In this document: piece by piece, positions 11,701-22,319 of the stretch
Layout of the letters: each line of letters starts with the position of its first letter
Numbering within the stretch: the stretch's first letter is position 1
Assembly: GCF_002099425.1 (NCBI RefSeq)
Contig: NW_018344001.1
Span: 3,198,001-3,262,000, forward strand
Reading direction: 5' to 3'
Source: Phascolarctos cinereus
Lineage: Eukaryota > Chordata > Mammalia > Diprotodontia > Phascolarctidae
Length of the DNA stretch: 64,000 nt
The notes under the pieces: model-generated
What the model was told of the DNA's origin: nothing
What the model saw: only the letters and a program-made list of their open reading frames with translations
Database searches by the model: none
Made by a program: the position numbers and the translations under genes

Positions 11701-12120
11701 GTACAAATATGTGTGTACATGAATGCCTATACATGTCCAATCTATACACATATATGGATATTATAAATGTGTGTAAACAGATGTTCATGTACCTATACTT
11801 TTCTGTATGAGCCTATACAACGAACATATGTATATGCATATGTGTTGAGAAGACCAGGAAAGCCATTGTACAGAAAGAGGCTCAGCCATGTTGAGTAACA
11901 CTCTGGTGACCCAGCCCAAGATTCCTCATGATTCTGTTATCCATCTCCAGCAACATGAGAAAAGAATTGTCCACTGTTTAGAAATACACTGCATTAGGAA
12001 GTGGACTGAAGACAGATCATAATGAAAGCAGACACTTGATCACTTACTGAGTGTCACTGTTTGCAAAGCTTTTTCGTGTACAGTATTTTGCATGCAATTT
12101 TGTAAACATTATTTATAATT

Positions 12121-12414
12121 CAGCTCTTAAACTGTGGGTCACAACCCCATATGGGATCATGAAAAAGTTGGCAACAGTAAAAGGCTTCTGAACATGTCAT
12201 AACCAAAAAATAATTCAAAATGAAATGCACAATGAATCCAAGGTGTTTCTGGCAGTGCTTGCCTCTGTTGCATTGCACAACTTCACTGCAGCCTTGGTTC
12301 TGAACAGAGACATGCACACTTCGCATTGCACATGCTGTCATGCCCACAGAGCACCAAGGCATGCTGCCTAAACACAAAAAGGCATCGCAAGTAGAAAAAG
12401 TTTAAGAAGCTCTG
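12121..12414. mobile_element. hAT/Charlie-type non-autonomous DNA transposon relic
   Basis: The left end is CAGCTCTTAAACTGTGGGTC and the right end, read inverted, is CAGAGCTTCTTAAACTTTTT. These form imperfect terminal inverted repeats of the hAT/Charlie kind. The internal 'acaaccccatatgggatcat', 'gaaaaagttggcaacagtaa' and 'aaaagtttaagaagctctg' fit a known marsupial hAT repeat type. Flanks share ATTTATAA/ATTTATAC, a candidate 8-bp TSD offset by two bases. There is no transposase. The minus open frame inside it is incidental. Confidence 0.65.
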
Positions 12415-12639
12415 ATTTATACCATCTCACCTGAGTTGCAAAGCAGCCCTTTGGTAGGGACTGCAGGTGCAATTATTTCAACTTTATGGATGAGGAAACT
12501 AAGGGTCAGAGATGTTCGGTGCCTCCACCAGCCTCCTATTTATCATCACCCATTATGTTCATCTCTGGTGAACTTATGATAAGCCGGGCTATGTTCTGAT
12601 CTGCACCAGGGGAGGAGGCTGTACCCAGAAGGATAAGAC

Positions 12640-12960
12640 ATGGATCCATGAGAGTGAAGAAGTATGTGCATGCTATCATTCTGTATTGTAGGGGACACAA
12701 AGGTATATATCCCAGACCTTGCTCTCAGGATACTTACAATCTGATAGGGAGAAATGGCATCTACCTATTTTGCAATGATGTAAGGAAGAGTCAGACATTT
12801 CAAAGGAGAGGTCCAGGGAAAATGCTTTATAAAATTCAAATGGAAAGAACTAATTCTCTCCTTCGGATCGTTAAGGAAGTAGTCATGGAGGATGTGGTGT
12901 GTGAGTTGGGACTTAAAAAAAAAAGAGACGGTCTTCAGAAGACAGAAACTTAAAGTCTGC
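12640..12960 (-). repeat. L2 LINE fragment (antisense)
   Basis: Antisense L2: 'gaccttgctctcaggatact tacaatctgatagggagaaa' and 'gtgtgtgagttgggactt'. The plus open frame of 101 codons across it is a shadow. Confidence 0.6.
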
Positions 12961-12999
12961 TAAATCTATTCCAAGAATAGAGAATGGAATTGATGGGGT

Positions 13000-13626
13000 G
13001 CTTGGGTGCTTGTGCTTGTATTTGAACCCCAATTCCTTCCAAGTCCCAGAAACACTGCCTCTGACAACTACTCCCCAGCCCAAGGACACTGTGCCTAGCA
13101 GTTATTCATATATGGGCCTCTGCACGACCCTTATCTCTCTCCCTGGTACAGCTACACAGAGCTGGGCTGCTCAGGCCCCAGCCCTCAGATCATGTATCTG
13201 GAAGCCTCCCAATTCTTTAGTTGTGAGAAAGCTTTCCTTTGTTGCAGAGCATTCTCTCATCAAGACAGAGGGAGAGGGGTGTCCTTGACCTGCCCAAGGA
13301 CTCTTCCTCCTGCCAGACTTCAAAGATCCATCCCCCTTCCTGTCCGGTATACTCCCTGTACTTTCCCATCCATAACCCCCAAAGACACCTGTACCTTTGG
13401 ATTACATCAGTGTTCCTGGCATTTCTTTCCCATGCTCTTTTCCATATAAACCCTAGCTGTATTCTCAGTCTCTTGCAGGAATCCTTAAGATTCCTTGCCC
13501 GCTGAAAAGTGTAACAATAAATCTTTGCCATCTTGAATTAAAGAATGCTCGAGTCTCTGAATTCATTCCAGACGACCCGTCCTGTACGCCAGTCTTTGAG
13601 AGGTCACAACCTCTCAACCTCTTACA
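13000..13626 (+). mobile_element. Solo-LTR-like fossil of an endogenous retrovirus
   Basis: A roughly 620-base pyrimidine-rich segment with LTR layout: TATA-like ATATAAACCC near 13,445, an AATAAA near 13,516, and an end at '...CTCAACCTCTTACA'. The flanks are unrelated L2-like text and no internal viral region adjoins, so it reads as a solo LTR. The 5' boundary and TSD are not certain. It looks like a gamma/ERV1-type LTR by style only. Its age is moderate, since it is less decayed than the L2 around it. The overlapping short frames are not genes. Confidence 0.55.
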
Positions 13627-13739
13627 GCGCAACAGAATAAGATATAGAACTAGAAAGAAGCAGGAGGAAAATGGGAGATATAATAAATAGACAAGTGTGA
13701 TTAATGTAGAGTTGATGAAGGAAATTAGCAAATGATAAC

Positions 13740-14940
13740 TTTTAAAAGATGGATTAGAGACAGTTTGTAACAGTGTAAAGTGCCTTGAATGCCAGAATCA
13801 GAAACATACACACAGTATACACACACACATGTGTAGCATATACATATGCACAGACACACACACATATGCATGTATGTGTTTGTGGGTGTTATTTGGTAAG
13901 CAATAGGGAGTGCTAGAAAGGTTTTGATTAGAGGAGTGATGTGAGGTGAAAAATTATGATTTATCATGACAATGGTGTGGATTGGAAAGGGTATAGAACA
14001 GAGGAAGGACAATCTGAGTTAATGGTAAAGAAGGACTAAATTAGAGCAGCAAGAGGGAGAAGGAAAGAGAGCTTAAGAATATAAGAGATATTGTCACAAT
14101 AGAACAAATAAGATTTGTAACTGATTGGATTTGGAGGCAAGAAAGGGGAGTCAAAGAGGACCATTAGATCTGGGCCCTGTGTAACTGAAGTTATTTGAAG
14201 GGTAGAAACTGAAGGGTTTGGAGTTATTCTTGAGGGGATTCTGAACTAATGCGGATGAGGAGGATCATCCCAAATAGAGAACTAAAATCAGGAAGAAAAT
14301 AAGTCTGAGTCGAGAGCTTTGGGAGATAATGAGGTTTCAGGGGCATAAGGATGAGGAATCAGCACAGCAGACAGAGAAGGAACAGTCAGAGAGATAGGAG
14401 AACTACAAGAGCACAATATGAAGGAAGAAAGGAGAGGAGCAAGTATGGAGAAGGAGCTATTTAATGGAATCTGATTCTGAAAAGGTCAAGGGGTCATGAG
14501 GACAGAAAGAAAAACGTTGTATATGTCATAAGTAAGTCATTGGTGAAATGGAGAGAGCTGTTTCAGTAGAGTGGTGAGCAAGGGGAAACAATACAGGTAC
14601 ATTCTTCTTTTTTTTTTTTAAAGTAGAAGGTGACTGTGTGGAGGTGGAGAGAGAATGGCCAGTATTTTGAGGGAGTAGTGAGGTCAAGAGAAGACTTTCT
14701 TTGTGATGGGAGAAAAGTTGGCTCCTATTTGGAGGATTTAAGTAGCCACAAGGAAAGAAAAGGCCGTAATAAGGAGTGAGGGATTGATGAAACACAAGAA
14801 GAGGAATATGACTGATAGAAAGAGGCCATGGAGGAGACTGGATCTGAGGCACAGATAGAGGGCTTAATTGTAGCAAGTAGGAGGTCTGCTTCACCCCAGA
14901 GGAGAAAGACAATGAGGAGAACACTGAGACATGTAGAGGC
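13740..14940 (-). repeat. Long L2 LINE remnant (antisense ORF2)
   Basis: The plus text is the antisense of L2 ORF2: 'ttatttggtaagcaataggg', 'gattggatttggaggcaag', 'ctgtttcagtagagtggtga' and 'gcacagatagagggctta'. A CA/TG simple repeat interrupts it at about 13,806-13,880. It is heavily decayed, so the minus-strand frames of 95-132 codons here are residual LINE coding or chance. Confidence 0.55.
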
Positions 14941-15019
14941 CAATGGAGAGCAATTGAAAGAGTTAAACTCTGTCAGCCACAATCTTCTGGGCAAAGTGGG
15001 GAATGGGACAGTGGAAAGA

Positions 15020-15175
15020 AGGAAAAATTTGTTGTCCAAGGACCTTGGTTGAAATCCCAGCTGTGCTGCTTATTAATTCTGTGACTTTAGCTCATTCATT
15101 TAACCTGGGCCTAATATTCCATTCTTTAAAATGATAGGATCCAAGATCCCTTCAAGCTCTAAATCTGTGATTCTA
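15020..15175 (+). repeat. MIR/CORE-SINE fragment
   Basis: Sense core-SINE text: 'ttggttgaaatcccagctgt', 'ttctgtgactttagctcatt', then a tail 'gatcccttcaagctctaaat'. Confidence 0.55.
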
Positions 15176-15429
15176 AAGAAAGATCTGCTCAGAGTTAGTG
15201 AGAAGGGATAGAGTTGGAGGCTCCAGGAAACAAAGGAAGGTTTGGAATAGTCATTATTGAAAATTTGATAGACAGTAAATCAATAAAAAGTGATAATGGG
15301 AAAACAAAAAGATGATCCTGAAGCAGTGTAGGTATAAAGACCACAAACACATTAGAGACCCAATTAATAAAGTTATATCCATCAGCAGCTTGAAAAATAG
15401 GTGTCTATCTGGGCTATCTATTATAGAAT

Positions 15430-15640
15430 AGGAAAGGACCTTAGAGATCATTTGGTCACTGATCATAGATTTTGATCCGGAAGCAACTTAAGAGATCATT
15501 GAGTCCAACTTTTTTACAGATGGGAAAATTGAGACCCAAAGAGCTTAAGTGATTTTTCCATAGTCATGTAGCTAGTATCAGAGATGAGAGTTGAACTCAG
15601 GTCTTTCTGACTCCAAATAACATATTGTACAACTTAGAAA
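15430..15640 (-). repeat. MIR-like SINE fragment
   Basis: Antisense text: 'ttacagatgggaaaattgag', 'acccaaagagcttaagtgat', then 'agagttgaactcaggtcttt'. The following 15,641-16,064 is unassigned, AT-rich single-copy-like sequence. Confidence 0.6.
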
Positions 15641-16064
15641 ATTGAGACATAGATAAATGAAACAAATCGTTCTAGGGCACACACATCATTGGGTCAGGTT
15701 GCCCTTTGAACTGAGCATCTTAACTTTAAGACCTTGCTGCCTTGTAGCCTGCTTCCTGGTCAAGCATCGGTTTTCAGATGACTAGACAAATGCTTCAGGT
15801 AGAAGGTGCATAATACATGTTCCTTGAATAAATGAGTGATAAGAAAAATGGAGAAACAAAAGAAGGAGGAACTGCCAATTGGGACAAAGGGGAAAATGAG
15901 CTGATTATGAGAAATCTCCTATAGAAACACTGGGCTCAATGAATTGTTATGTTTTTTCCCCTTGACTCTTAGATCTCTTTTTCAAAATGCATATTTCAGT
16001 ATCTGCCTCACCTAGCAGAGTATGCTAAACCCAGGATATATGATCACTTTCTTAATTTTAGCAT

Positions 16065-16082
16065 AGCTCTGTTGATTTCTTT
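16065..16082. repeat. TSD left copy of L1 16,083-17,600
   Basis: AGCTCTGTTGATTTCTT here matches AGCTCTTGATTTCTT at 17,601-17,615 apart from a 2-base gap. Confidence 0.7.
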
Positions 16083-17600
16083 CTTTTTTTATTTTCACAT
16101 TAGTCACATTGTAAGGAAGAATTAGAACCAACAGGAGGAACTACAAGAAAGAGGAAACAAAACAAAGGAAAAAAAGAGCAAATAGTGTGCTTTGATCTGC
16201 ATTCAAACTTCATAGTTCTTTCTTCTGTGTGCATAGCATTTTCCATCATGAGATTTTTGGAGATGTCTTAGATACTTGCATTGCTGAGAAGAGCTAAGTC
16301 TATCAAAGTTAGTCATCACATAACATGGCTGTTACTTTGTACAACGTTCTCCTGGTTGTTCTGCTCACTTCACTCAACATCAGTCCGTATGAGTCTTTCC
16401 AGGTTTTTCTTATAGCACAATAGTATTCCATCACATTCATCTACCACAACTTGTTCAGCCATTCCCCAATTGATGGGCATCCTCTCAATTTCCAATTCCT
16501 GGACACCAAAAAAAGAGCTGCTATAAATATTTTTGTACATCATTATGATCTCTTTGGGATACAGCCCTAAAACCACTATTTCTGGGTCAAAGGGTATGCA
16601 CATTTTTATAGCCCTTTGGGCATAGTTCCAAATTGCTCTCCAAAATGGTTGGATCATCTCACAACTCCACCAACAATGCATCAGTTTTCCAATTTTCCCA
16701 CATTTTCTCCTACCATTTATCATTTTCCTGTTTTGTCATGTTGGCCAATATGATAGGTGTGATGTGGTACCTCAGAGTTATTTTGATATGCATGTCTCTA
16801 ATCAATAGTGATTTAAAGCATTTTTCATGTGACTATAGATGGCTTTAATTTCTTCATCTGAGAACCGCCTATTCGTATCCTTTGACCATTTATCAATTGG
16901 AGAATGACTTGTATTCTTATAAATTTGACTTAATTCTATATATTTTAGAAATGAAAACCTCAACAGAGGCATTGCCTATAAAAATTCTTTCCCAGTTCTC
17001 TGCTTCCCTCATAATCTTGGTTGCATTGGCTTTGTCTGTGCAAAAAATTTTCAATTTAATGTAATCAAAATTATCCATCTTGCATTTCATAATGTTCTCT
17101 ATCTCCTGTTTGGTCATAAATTCTTCTGTTATCCATAAATCAGACAGGTACACTATTCTTTGCTCTCCCAGTTTCCTTATAGTATCAGCTTTTATATGTA
17201 AGTCCTGAACCCATTTTGACTTTATTTAGGTATATGGTGTGAGATTTTGGTCTATACCTAGTTTCTGCCATACTCTTTTCCAGTTTTCCCAGCAGTTTTT
17301 GACAAATAGTGAGTTCTTATCCCAGAAGCTGGGGTCTTTGGGTTTACCAAATAGTAGATTACTATAGTCATTGACTATTGTGTCTTACATACCTAACCTA
17401 TTCCACTGATCTACCACTCTATTTCTTAGCCAATATCAAGTAGTGTTGATGATTGCTGCTTTATAATGCAATTTAAGATCTGAAATGGCTAGGACACCTT
17501 CCCCTGCACTCCTTTTTAGTAGTTCTCTTGATATTTTGGACCTTTTGTTCTTCCAAATGAATCTTCTTACTATTTTTTCTAGCTCTATAAAATAATTTTG
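16083..17600 (-). mobile_element. 5'-truncated L1, ORF2 C-terminal part and short 3' UTR
   Basis: Reading the minus strand, the frame gives [19 protein letters not shown], then 'FMTKQEIENIMKCKMDNFD', then 'CGKIGKLMHCWWSCEMIQPFW', the L1 ORF2 C-terminal Cys/His region. It corresponds to the C-terminal third of the ORF2 at 38,020-39,342. The frame is broken several times. The 3' UTR stops at GTGAAAATA directly before an A-run (T-run 16,082-16,090 on plus), about 170 bases earlier than in the full-length L1 of this window. That suggests premature polyadenylation. The TSD brackets it. Confidence 0.85.
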
Positions 17601-17689
17601 AGCTCTTGATTTCTTGAGTAATCTTAAGGTATTCACTGTTTGACTTTGCCTACATTTCATAAATTAAAGAAAAAAAAACTTAAGGATTC

Positions 17690-18640
17690 AGTTTATCAAG
17701 AAGAATTTATTAAGTGCCTACTGTGTGCCAGGTGCTGCACTGAAGATATAGAGGAAGATATAAAGAAAGGTAACCCTGGTTCTGCCCCCATGCCCTGCCC
17801 TTCCATTTCCATCAGGTGAGTCAATGTGCATAAAAATAGGTACATCTGAGATATCGAAAGTAACCTTGAAAGAGAAGTCTCAACCAGTAGAAGTGATGGA
17901 AAAGAGATGGAAGGGCCTCTTCCAGAAGGGGGCATTTAAGCTGAGTCTTGAAAGAATCCAGGCATTCTAAGAAGTAAGAGTGAAGAAGGAAAGCATTTGC
18001 TGATTGGAGGACTGTGAACACAAAGGCATAGGGATAGGAGACAGAGGGTTCTATGAGAGGAACAATAGTCAGGCCAGTCTGTTTGGATTGCAGAGTATGT
18101 GAAGGGAATAAACAATTTGGAAAGACAGAAATGGGGCCAAACTGGGAAGAGCTTCAAATGCTAAAGAAAGGGCTTTGTATTTGATACTAGGGATCATAAG
18201 GAGCCGTGGTAATTTATTTAGTGGGGAGGGACATGGTCAAGCTAAAGAGTTCACTTTGGCAGCTTTTTGGGGAATGTTGTTGTTCATCCTTCATTTTCGA
18301 AGAGGACCAATGACATCAAGAGTCCAGGGGTGAGATGTAAGTTAAGACAACTGGCGATGACCCCAAATGTAATGGGAGACCATGGACTTTTTAAGCTAAG
18401 GTGTTTCCCAGGTCTCAGTTTGTCTGAGGCAACATCTATTCAGTAGTTAAAGTCTAGGTAAGAATTGAGGCCAAAGATGGCCTAGTTTGCCTTCACAAAG
18501 CAATCAATCTAGACGGGGAAGACCTCAGAGTTGGAGTGAGGAAAGATGAGGCCAGGGGCCAATTAGAAAACATTTGTGTTAGCCCAGGGGATAGGTGATG
18601 AGGGTCTGCACTAGGGTGGTACTGTGGGAGCCAAATAATG
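17690..18640 (-). repeat. L2 LINE remnant (antisense), interrupted
   Basis: The antisense L2 3' end is on the left ('agaatttattaagtgcctac', 'tgtgtgccaggtgctgcact'). On the minus strand the frame reads 'CLDSFKTQLKCPLLEEALPS', the L2 ORF2 C-terminus. The plus text 'taaggagccgtggtaattta' and 'agggtctgcactagggtggt' continues the ORF2 antisense on both sides of the insert at 18,274-18,480. Confidence 0.75.
18274..18480 (+). repeat. Marsupial interspersed repeat, class not resolved (inserted in L2)
   Basis: It begins 'tgttgttgttcatccttcat' then 'cgaagaggaccaatgacatc', the same start as the inverted copy ending at 5,465. It splits an L2, so it is younger than that L2. Confidence 0.5.
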
Positions 18641-18834
18641 CTTCCTTCTCCAAAGTTCATCAGTAGAAGGAACAATAAATGAGGGGCTTGGACTCGATAA
18701 GATCCTGTCCAGTTCTAAAATCCTTTTTACCTTGGAAAAGTGAATTTGACTAATGAAGCCCATATAAGAAAGTCATTTTTTTAGGGTTTATACAGCTCTT
18801 TCCCTACAACAGTCCAAGTATAGATATTCGATTA

Positions 18835-18965
18835 ATCAATAGACATTTATTTAAAGTGTTACCTGTTTTCGACGTTCTGGGATTGGCACCAGAAGACAAA
18901 GACAAAAACTGAATAGTCTCTGCATTCAAAGAGGTTATATTCCAACAGAACCATGTCTGTTGTAC
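18835..18965 (-). repeat. L2 3'-end fragment
   Basis: Antisense L2 terminus: 'caatagacatttatttaaag' followed by 'gtctctgcattcaaagaggt'. Confidence 0.5.
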
Positions 18966-18984
18966 AGTTGGCAACATGCTGTAG

Positions 18985-19225
18985 AGGGGAGGATGCTAAA
19001 TTTAGAGTCAACACATTTGAGTTTGATTTCTGCCTCTAGCTTTTGGACCCTGGAAAAATCATTTAACTTCCATCTGCCTCAGTTTCCTCATCTATAAAAC
19101 AAAGATAATAAAAGCATCTGCCTCTTGGGGATGTTGTGAGGATCAATTTAGATAACATTTGTAAACCTGTTTAGTGTCATGATTGGCATACAGTAGGTAT
19201 GATATAAATGCTAATTCCCTTCCCT
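18985..19225 (+). repeat. CORE-SINE with L2/MIR-like tail
   Basis: Sense SINE: head remnant, 'tctgcctcagtttcctcatc tataaaacaaagataataaa', then the L2-like tail 'ttggcatacagtaggtatga tataaatgctaa'. Confidence 0.7.
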
Positions 19226-19239
19226 TTCATGGACACTTT

Positions 19240-19405
19240 TTGTAGACTGGTGAAGCCTGTGACCCCTCAGAATGATGGATTTAAGTGTACAAAATTAAAA
19301 AAAAATCATATAATTACAAAAAATCAAGTGTATAGAAATATAGTTGTCAAAATATATACAAATCCCTAATTCATGGAATTCAGGTTAAGAACTCCTGCAC
19401 TATAT
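19240..19405. mobile_element. hAT-type non-autonomous DNA transposon relic
   Basis: The text 'ttgtagactggtgaagcctg tgacccctcagaatgatgg' and the end 'ggaattcaggttaagaactc' match a hAT-like repeat style, also seen at 23,437-23,612 ('cagtccggtgaagcctaggg' ... 'ggacctcaggttaagaagc'). Confidence 0.55.
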
Positions 19406-20035
19406 GAATGATGGAAAAAAAACCAACTTGAAACTATATTATGTTGCTGACAAGTTGGCAGCATTATCTTTGTGTAGAAAAAGGACAGTAGAACTGATGA
19501 GAACTCAGCTGAGCTCAATTTCTTCCAATACTTTGCCAGTTAGTATGGTATTCATGTTGCCAGGACTTTGGTGATCAGACGGATGTTTCTATCCAGTAAT
19601 AACTTACAGCTCCTTTAGCTATTTCCTCCAGTTCTGTGGAACTGCCAATCTATTTGGATGGGCACCAGGAATTATGGATCTGTCCTTTCTCATAATAGGT
19701 AACTACCTCAGCATGAAGTCACCCTTGGAGGAAATATAATAAGAGGGTGCAGAGAGAGGTAATTTACATAGGTAAGCTATCATTTCATGACCAATACTAC
19801 CGAAAACCTAGATACTTTACTCTGAGACTGTCTCAATATTGACTAGGAAATAAAAAAAAAGTAACAATAATTAGGTCAAGTGATCCAACATTTTTGCAGA
19901 CCTTTTTTGGGCCTCCGCAGATCCAATGTTTTAGTCAAATGAAGAGCTTCCCCAAATCCAATGAAAATCTTGTACATTATCTCAAAATTCAACAGGGTCC
20001 ATGCAAAGATGGAGAAAGAAAGATTACATCTGTTA
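19406..20035. other. Unassigned stretch
   Basis: No gene or clear repeat. Possibly very old CR1/L3 text leading into the next entry, but I cannot show it. Confidence 0.3.
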
Positions 20036-20039
20036 TCTA

Positions 20040-20165
20040 GAGATTTTAATGCCAACCAGCTCAATATGAGTCAGCTGGTGGGTATACAGCAGCCAGAAAA
20101 GCTCATGTGATTTTAGACTGCGTTAAGAGGAACAAAACTTTCAAGAAATGAGGGAGCCTTCCCTA
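20040..20165 (+). repeat. CR1/L3-like LINE fragment (sense)
   Basis: The text 'gagtcagctggtgggtatac', 'agcagccagaaaagctcatg' and 'attttagactgcgttaagag' is the sense CR1/L3 reading 'aaaaaagctaatgtgatct.. gctgcattaagag'. Confidence 0.55.
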
Positions 20166-20204
20166 ATGCCAATACTTTCCTTTATACTTTAAAATATCTC
20201 ATAG

Positions 20205-20450
20205 GTGCAACTAGGTGGTACAGTGGATAAAGTCTGAAGCTGGAGTACCCAACCTTAAATCTGGCCTCAGATATTTATGAATGGTATGACCTTGGGTAAG
20301 TCACTTAAACTCTATTTGCCTCAGCTTCCTCAACTGTAAAATAGGTATCATAATAGCACTTGTTTCCCAGAGCAATTGTGAAGATCTAATAAGGCAAGAT
20401 TTATAAAATGCTTATCACAGTGCCTGGCACATAAGTAGGCACTATACAAA
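20205..20450 (+). repeat. CORE-SINE with L2/MIR-like tail
   Basis: Head 'gtgcaactaggtggtacagt ggataaagtc', core 'accttgggtaagtcacttaa', tail 'gtgcctggcacataagtagg' then 'ctatacaaattctaatta'. Its 3' tail runs directly into the TA-rich microsatellite, which probably grew from it. Confidence 0.8.
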
Positions 20451-20454
20451 TTCT

Positions 20455-20474
20455 AATTATATATATATATATAT

Positions 20475-20514
<40 letters not shown>

Positions 20515-20730
20515 CATATACATATATGTATATATATATACTGTATATATATATATACACATATATGTATATATATATATACACATATATATACATATAT
20601 GTATATATATGTGTGTATACATATATATGTGTGTATATGTGTGTGTGTGTCACACACATACACACACACATATATATATATATATATATGTATACGTATA
20701 TATATACATATATATATATATATAAATTAA
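20455..20730. repeat. (TA)n/(TATG)n microsatellite with palindromic core
   Basis: About 275 bases of TA, TATACA and TATG units. In the middle, (TG)n at 20,630-20,650 is followed at once by (CA)n to about 20,670, giving an imperfect inverted repeat able to fold on itself. The Tyr/Ile open frames across it are artefacts. Confidence 0.95.
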
Positions 20731-20784
20731 CTAGTATTTTGGTAGCATCAAAGCCATTAGCAGCTCCTCCCCTTTCTTCAATAG

Positions 20785-21110
20785 AAGAATCTAAGTTACT
20801 TGAGGTCAGGGGACTCCATTTTTATCCTATGTATCTTCAGCATCTAGCACACTGGGTGGTATATACTAGGCTCTTAACAGTGCTTCCTTGATTGGACTTG
20901 AATTGAATTACTGCATTCAAAGGAGTTGCATTGAATTAAATTGAATTGATTAATGAATTCACATTAATTCATTCCAAAGAATGCACTCTTCCCCATTAGA
21001 CTGTGAGCTCATTGAGATCAGGGACTCCCCACCCCCACACCCCTTTGCTTATATCTTCAGAGCTTAATACAGTACCTGGCATATTGTAGGTGCTTAATAA
21101 AGGCTTAGTT
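20785..21110 (+). repeat. Two L2 3'-end fragments
   Basis: Sense L2 termini: 'ctagcacactgggtggtata tactaggctcttaacag' near 20,840-20,880, then 'attagactgtgagctcattg', 'agatcagggactcccc' and 'cctggcatattgtaggtgct taataaagg' near 20,995-21,110. Confidence 0.65.
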
Positions 21111-21299
21111 GCTTTATTTTCTTTTTTGTTCCAATAGGCTTTCTGTGTAAAGTCAAACACCACCCAGTGTCCCTGTTAGCTGCTACTCTCTTTGGAGATC
21201 TCCAAGTGATCCTTTTTCAGTAGTAGGTACCAATCCTCAAACAAGAGAGAATTAGGAGCTCTCCTTGGTGGTGGTGGAGGAAGGTTGGTTACATATTGT

Positions 21300-21435
21300 G
21301 TTGGCAAGACTGTAATATCAAGAAGCAGAGAACCTGGATTTAGATCCCAATTCTGTCATTTACAGTGTGATCTTGGGCAAAACACTTAACATCTCTGAGC
21401 TCTACTTTCCATATCTTCAAAGCCAGCAGATTGAA
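21300..21435 (+). repeat. MIR-like SINE fragment
   Basis: Sense text: 'gagaacctggatttagatcc caattctgtcatttacagtg' and 'tgatcttgggcaaaacactt'. Confidence 0.6.
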
Positions 21436-21439
21436 CTAG

Positions 21440-21680
21440 TCCAGCAGCTCTCAACTTTTTTTCTTTTGCATCTTCAGACCCTTTTACATATTAAGCATTT
21501 TTGATGATCTCCCAGAGAGCTCTTATTTCTGTGGGCTACAGCTATTGATATTTACTGCATTCAAAAAAATTTTAAAAAAATCTTAGTATTACTATGAAAA
21601 TTATTTTGCCATCACAGACACTTGAAAGTGAAAGCCCAGGCATTCCTAGACTACGTTTTAAGAACCTGTGAATTAAAAGA
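21440..21680. mobile_element. hAT-type DNA transposon relic
   Basis: The text 'ccagcagctctcaacttttt' at the left and 'acgttttaagaacctgtg' at the right, with 'ctcccagagagctcttattt ctgtgggctacagctattga' and 'cttagtattactatgaaaat' between, follows a known mammalian hAT repeat with a large internal loss. Confidence 0.55.
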
Positions 21681-21974
21681 CTTCTAGGGTCCTTTTCAGC
21701 TCTGGATCCACCAGCCTATGGAGTTTTTTTTTTTTTTTTAAGAGCTGGGAGGCCTCCAGTGTGAGGGAATGTATTGCTTTCTTTCAATGTCACACTGCAA
21801 GAAGATTGCTGTAGGCTTGTGTCTCAGCCCACCAGGACTAGAATAAGCAAACAGCATGACTTCTCAATTGTTCTTAGAAAAGATTTCCTGTCTTGATTCA
21901 GGTTCTATGCCTGGTCCCTTCCCCTACTTTCCCCTGGCATCTTTAAGGCTAATGAAAAGGAGAATGTCTCATGG

Positions 21975-22110
21975 AAGGAACTGTTATCCCGTTTGAATAT
22001 AAGCCCTGTGAGGGGAGATACTGGGTTTTTTCCCTTTTCTTCTTCTTTTTGTATTCCCCCGGCTTAGTAAAGTGTCAGAAATATTGCAGATGTTTAATAA
22101 ATTCTTGCTA
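21975..22110 (+). repeat. L2 3'-end fragment
   Basis: Sense terminus: 'aatataagccctgtgagggg', 'tttttgtattcccccggctt', then 'ttgcagatgtttaataaatt'. Confidence 0.6.
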
Positions 22111-22159
22111 ATTACTTGATTGGTGTAGTGGAAACAACAACAACAACAGTGCTGCTTTT

Positions 22160-22315
22160 GATGTCAGAGGAACTGGGTTCCTAGCCCTGATGTGCCTCTC
22201 ACTACCTGGCTGTCCTTGGGCAAATTATCTGAGGCCTCTTTCAAATGTAAAATGAGTGGGCTGAACTCAGTGACCTCTCAGGTCACAGATAGATCCAGAT
22301 TTATCATCCTATTGT
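22160..22315 (+). repeat. MIR-like SINE fragment
   Basis: Sense text: 'gtcagaggaactgggttcct', 'ctgtccttgggcaaattatc' and 'ggctgaactcagtgacctct'. Confidence 0.5.
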
Positions 22316-22319
22316 TGTA

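Noticed and set aside
13192-13531. Overlapping frames of 85-104 codons on both strands
   Set aside because: They lie in the solo-LTR-like segment, overlap each other on both strands and show no domain.
14526-15039. Minus frames of 132 and 104 codons as possible host genes
   Set aside because: They fall in antisense L2 text with pyrimidine-rich composition and overlap in different phases.
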